Shown here: positions 5,393 to 7,030 of the stretch, one piece after another | How the letters are laid out: every line of letters starts with the position of its first letter | Numbering within the stretch: position 1 is the first letter of the stretch | Assembly: GCA_036759125.1 (NCBI GenBank) | Contig: DAIOVG010000143.1 | Location: 1-7,030 of the forward strand | Direction: 5' to 3' | Source: CAXXOK01 sp036759125 | Lineage (GTDB): Bacteria; Bacillota; Clostridia; Christensenellales; Aristaeellaceae | DNA length: 7,030 bases | Translations under genes and position numbers: made by a program | The notes under the pieces: generated by a model | Database searches by the model: none | The model's input: the letters and a program-made list of their open reading frames with translations, nothing else | What the model was told of the DNA's origin: nothing

Positions 5393-5524
5393 TAAGCCTG
5401 TTCAGAATGCCTGAGATGCCAGGAACCAAGGGCGGCAGGAGGTTGAGCTTACTCGTAGCGTAAGTGATGCCGACTGCCTGCCTAAAGGTGACACCGCAGG
5501 TTGGGCGTTATGGACAGGCGCTTA
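5393..5524 (+). ncRNA. Candidate structured RNA or palindromic element downstream of ppdK
   Basis: Both ends pair: GCCTGTTCA (5396-5404) with TGGACAGGC (5511-5519), eight Watson-Crick pairs and one G-U. The flanking TAAG (5393-5396) can alternatively pair with CTTA (5521-5524). Inside is CCTG/CAGG (5410-5413 with 5420-5423). AACC (5424-5427) pairs with GGTT (5499-5502), enclosing a long hairpin of 19 positions in perfect register. That hairpin is 5434-5438 with 5474-5478, a tandem G-A mismatch (5439-5440 with 5472-5473), 5441-5443 with 5469-5471, a symmetric UGA/UGA internal loop (5444-5446 with 5466-5468), and 5447-5452 with 5460-5465. A small GGT/ACC hairpin (5487-5495) follows. The G-A mismatches form only in the plus-strand transcript, which favours that sense; the opposite sense would be the 3' UTR of ppdK. 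A TATGAT at 5377-5382 lies just upstream but lacks a -35. It could be a stable RNA or a dispersed palindromic repeat. I cannot name its family. Confidence 0.5.
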
Positions 5525-7030
5525 CTTGCTCTTGATGGCGGCGTGCGCAGCAGCCAACCTTGCGATCGGAACGCGGAAGGGCGAGCAACTCACGTAGTTC
5601 AGGCCGACCTTGTGGCAGAACTCCACGGATGCGGGATCGCCGCCGTGTTCGCCGCAGATGCCCAGTTTCAGGTCGGGGCGGGTTTCACGGCCGAGTTTGG
5701 CAGCCATCTTCACCAGTTTACCGACGCCGTTCTGGTCGAGCTTGGCGAAGGGATCGCTCTCGAACACCTTGTTCTCGTAATAGCTTTCCAGGAACTTGCC
5801 GGCATCGTCGCGGCTGAAGCCAAACGTCATCTGGGTGAGGTCGTTGGTGCCAAAGGAGAAGAACTCGGCTTCGGTGGCGATCTCATCGGCCAGCAGCGCA
5901 GCGCGCGGGATTTCGATCATGGTGCCGACGTAGTATTTCAGCGTCGTGCCCTGCTCTTCAAACACCTTGTTGACGGTTTCGACAACGATGTCTTTGACGA
6001 ACTTGAGCTCCTTGACTTCGCAAACCAGCGGGATCATGATCTCGGGGATGATATCATAGCCCGTTTCCTTCTTGACCTTGATCGCAGCCTGGATGACGGC
6101 GCGGGTCTGCATCCTGGCGATTTCAGGATAGGTAACGGCCAGGCGGCAGCCACGGTGACCCATCATGGGGTTAAACTCGTGCAGGGCTTCGATCTTCTCC
6201 ACGATTGCTTCGGGGGTCGTGCCCAGCTCCTTGGCGATGTCGGCGATCTCGGCCGTCATGCTGACGGTGGGCAGGAACTCGTGCAGAGGCGGATCGAGGT
6301 AACGCACGGTCATGGGGCGGCCTTCCAGCGCCGTGTACATGCCTTCGAAATCACCCTGCTGCATGGGCAGAAGCTTGGCCAGGGCGGCTTCGCGCTGTTC
6401 CACGGTCTCGGACAGGATCATCTGGCGGACGACGGCGATGCGGTCGGCCTCAAAGAACATATGCTCGGTGCGGCACAGACCGATGCCTTCGGCGCCGAAC
6501 TGCACAGCCTGTTTGGTGTCGCGGGGATTATCGGCATTGGTGCGCACTTTCAGGGTGCGGGCCTTGTCGGCCCACTCCATCAGGCGGGCAAAATCGCCGG
6601 TGACAGCCGCTTCCACCGTGGGGATGGCTTCGCCGTACACGTTGCCGGTTGAACCGTCGATGGACAGATCATCGCCTTCGTTGAACACCTTGCCGTCCAC
6701 GGTGAGGGTCTTGGCTTCTTCGTTGATGCGAAGCGCGCCGCAGCCGACGACTGCCGCACGGCCCATGCCGCGGGCCACAACCGCCGCGTGGCTGGTCATG
6801 CCGCCGCGCGCCGTAAGGATGCCCTTGGACAGGTCCATGCCTTCGATGTCTTCCGGCGTGGTTTCTTCACGCACCAGAATGGCCTTGATGCCATGGCGGC
6901 CGGCGTTGGCTGCGGATTCCGCGGTGAAATATACTTTGCCGGCAGCGGCGCCCGGAGACGCGGGAAGGCCGGTGGCAATGGGCGTTGCGGCTTTGATCGC
7001 CGCGGGATCGAAATTCGGGTGCAGCAGGGT
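5522..7030 (-). CDS. ppdK: Pyruvate, phosphate dikinase, C-terminal 502 residues (partial)
   Basis: PPDK interconverts pyruvate + ATP + Pi and PEP + AMP + PPi in the cytoplasm. In anaerobes it often works in PPi-linked glycolysis. The gene is open at the right edge (first whole codon at 7030) and the usual protein is about 870-890 residues, so the N-terminal ATP-grasp half is missing. In visible numbering, the phosphohistidine domain carries the swivelling catalytic His81 in GGMTSHAAVVARG, with the neighbouring Thr79 that is phosphorylated in regulated homologues. The C-terminal PEP/pyruvate TIM barrel shows LCRTEHMF (Arg187), RYLDPPLHEFLP (Arg243), Mg ligands Glu373 (GTMIEIPRAA) and Asp397 (FGTNDLTQ), and the acid Cys459 in GICGEHGGDP. 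RYLDPP and the SCSPFRVPIARLAAA ending separate it from PEP synthase and PTS enzyme I. No disruption is seen. The stop codon lies inside the outer stem of the structured element, and the terminator is about 150 bases further on. Confidence 0.97.
   Translation of the reverse strand, partial: TLLHPNFDPAAIKAATPIATGLPASPGAAAGKVYFTAESAANAGRHGIKAILVREETTPEDIEGMDLSKGILTARGGMTSHAAVVARGMGRAAVVGCGALRINEEAKTLTVDGKVFNEGDDLSIDGSTGNVYGEAIPTVEAAVTGDFARLMEWADKARTLKVRTNADNPRDTKQAVQFGAEGIGLCRTEHMFFEADRIAVVRQMILSETVEQREAALAKLLPMQQGDFEGMYTALEGRPMTVRYLDPPLHEFLPTVSMTAEIADIAKELGTTPEAIVEKIEALHEFNPMMGHRGCRLAVTYPEIARMQTRAVIQAAIKVKKETGYDIIPEIMIPLVCEVKELKFVKDIVVETVNKVFEEQGTTLKYYVGTMIEIPRAALLADEIATEAEFFSFGTNDLTQMTFGFSRDDAGKFLESYYENKVFESDPFAKLDQNGVGKLVKMAAKLGRETRPDLKLGICGEHGGDPASVEFCHKVGLNYVSCSPFRVPIARLAAAHAAIKSK

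Noticed and set aside
5393..5524. Reading the structured element as the ppdK terminator
   Set aside because: It has no U-tract on the minus strand, its stems contain internal loops and junctions, and a proper hairpin with six Us lies just beyond it at 5339-5369.
5501..6652. Long plus-strand open frame of 383 codons
   Set aside because: It lies antisense to ppdK, whose motifs are intact. Its His/Asp/Gly-rich composition is that of a reverse-strand shadow in a GC-richer gene.
1..7030. CRISPR array, tRNA, IS element or toxin-antitoxin pair
   Set aside because: No regularly spaced direct repeats, no cloverleaf with a TTCGA-type arm, no transposase motif with terminal repeats, and no paired small ORFs were seen on either strand.

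Overview
The window reads as a low-to-mid GC (roughly 50-55%) Bacillota chromosome, most likely an anaerobic member of the Clostridia. The evidence is a class A flavodiiron protein, a pyruvate phosphate dikinase, strong purine-rich Shine-Dalgarno sequences, sigma-A-like promoters, and a glycosylase of a type I associate with clostridia. No rRNA, tRNA, CRISPR array, transposase or phage gene is visible.

Layout, left to right. (1) The last 28 codons of glmS (+) end at 89. (2) A 14-bp perfect hairpin (111-142) sits between convergent genes. (3) A minus-strand membrane protein of unknown function (147-1163) has a Cys-x2-Cys...His-x2-Cys cluster ahead of four predicted membrane segments. (4) A divergent promoter region (1164-1429) precedes a small Rieske [2Fe-2S] ferredoxin (1430-1759, +). 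(5) A 214-base gap holds a spaced inverted repeat and a -10 box, and leads to a PAS-GGDEF diguanylate cyclase (1974-2870, +). (6) A near-consensus promoter drives a flavodiiron protein, FprA type (3024-4226, +). (7) A 220-base gap holds at most a doubtful 40-codon ORF and ends in a strong terminator shared with the next, convergent gene. (8) A Fpg/Nei-type DNA glycosylase (4447-5274, -) lacks the family's N-terminal proline. (9) Its promoter lies directly after a U-rich terminator that serves the upstream gene. (10) An elaborately base-paired element of about 130 bases (5393-5524) lies between that terminator and the ppdK stop codon. (11) ppdK (5522 to the right edge, -) is represented by its C-terminal 502 residues.

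The genes are mostly single transcription units with their own promoters, not one operon. A loose common theme is redox and oxygen handling in an anaerobe: an iron-sulfur electron carrier, a PAS sensor with three cysteines that makes c-di-GMP, an O2/NO-reducing flavodiiron enzyme, and a base-excision repair enzyme. The Rieske and flavodiiron promoters share an almost identical core, so a common expression pattern is possible but unproven. glmS (cell-wall amino sugar synthesis) and ppdK (PEP/pyruvate interconversion) are ordinary metabolic neighbours.

The two observations most worth following are the structured element at 5393-5524 and the glycosylase with an altered catalytic N-terminus. I see no multi-gene system that looks undescribed.
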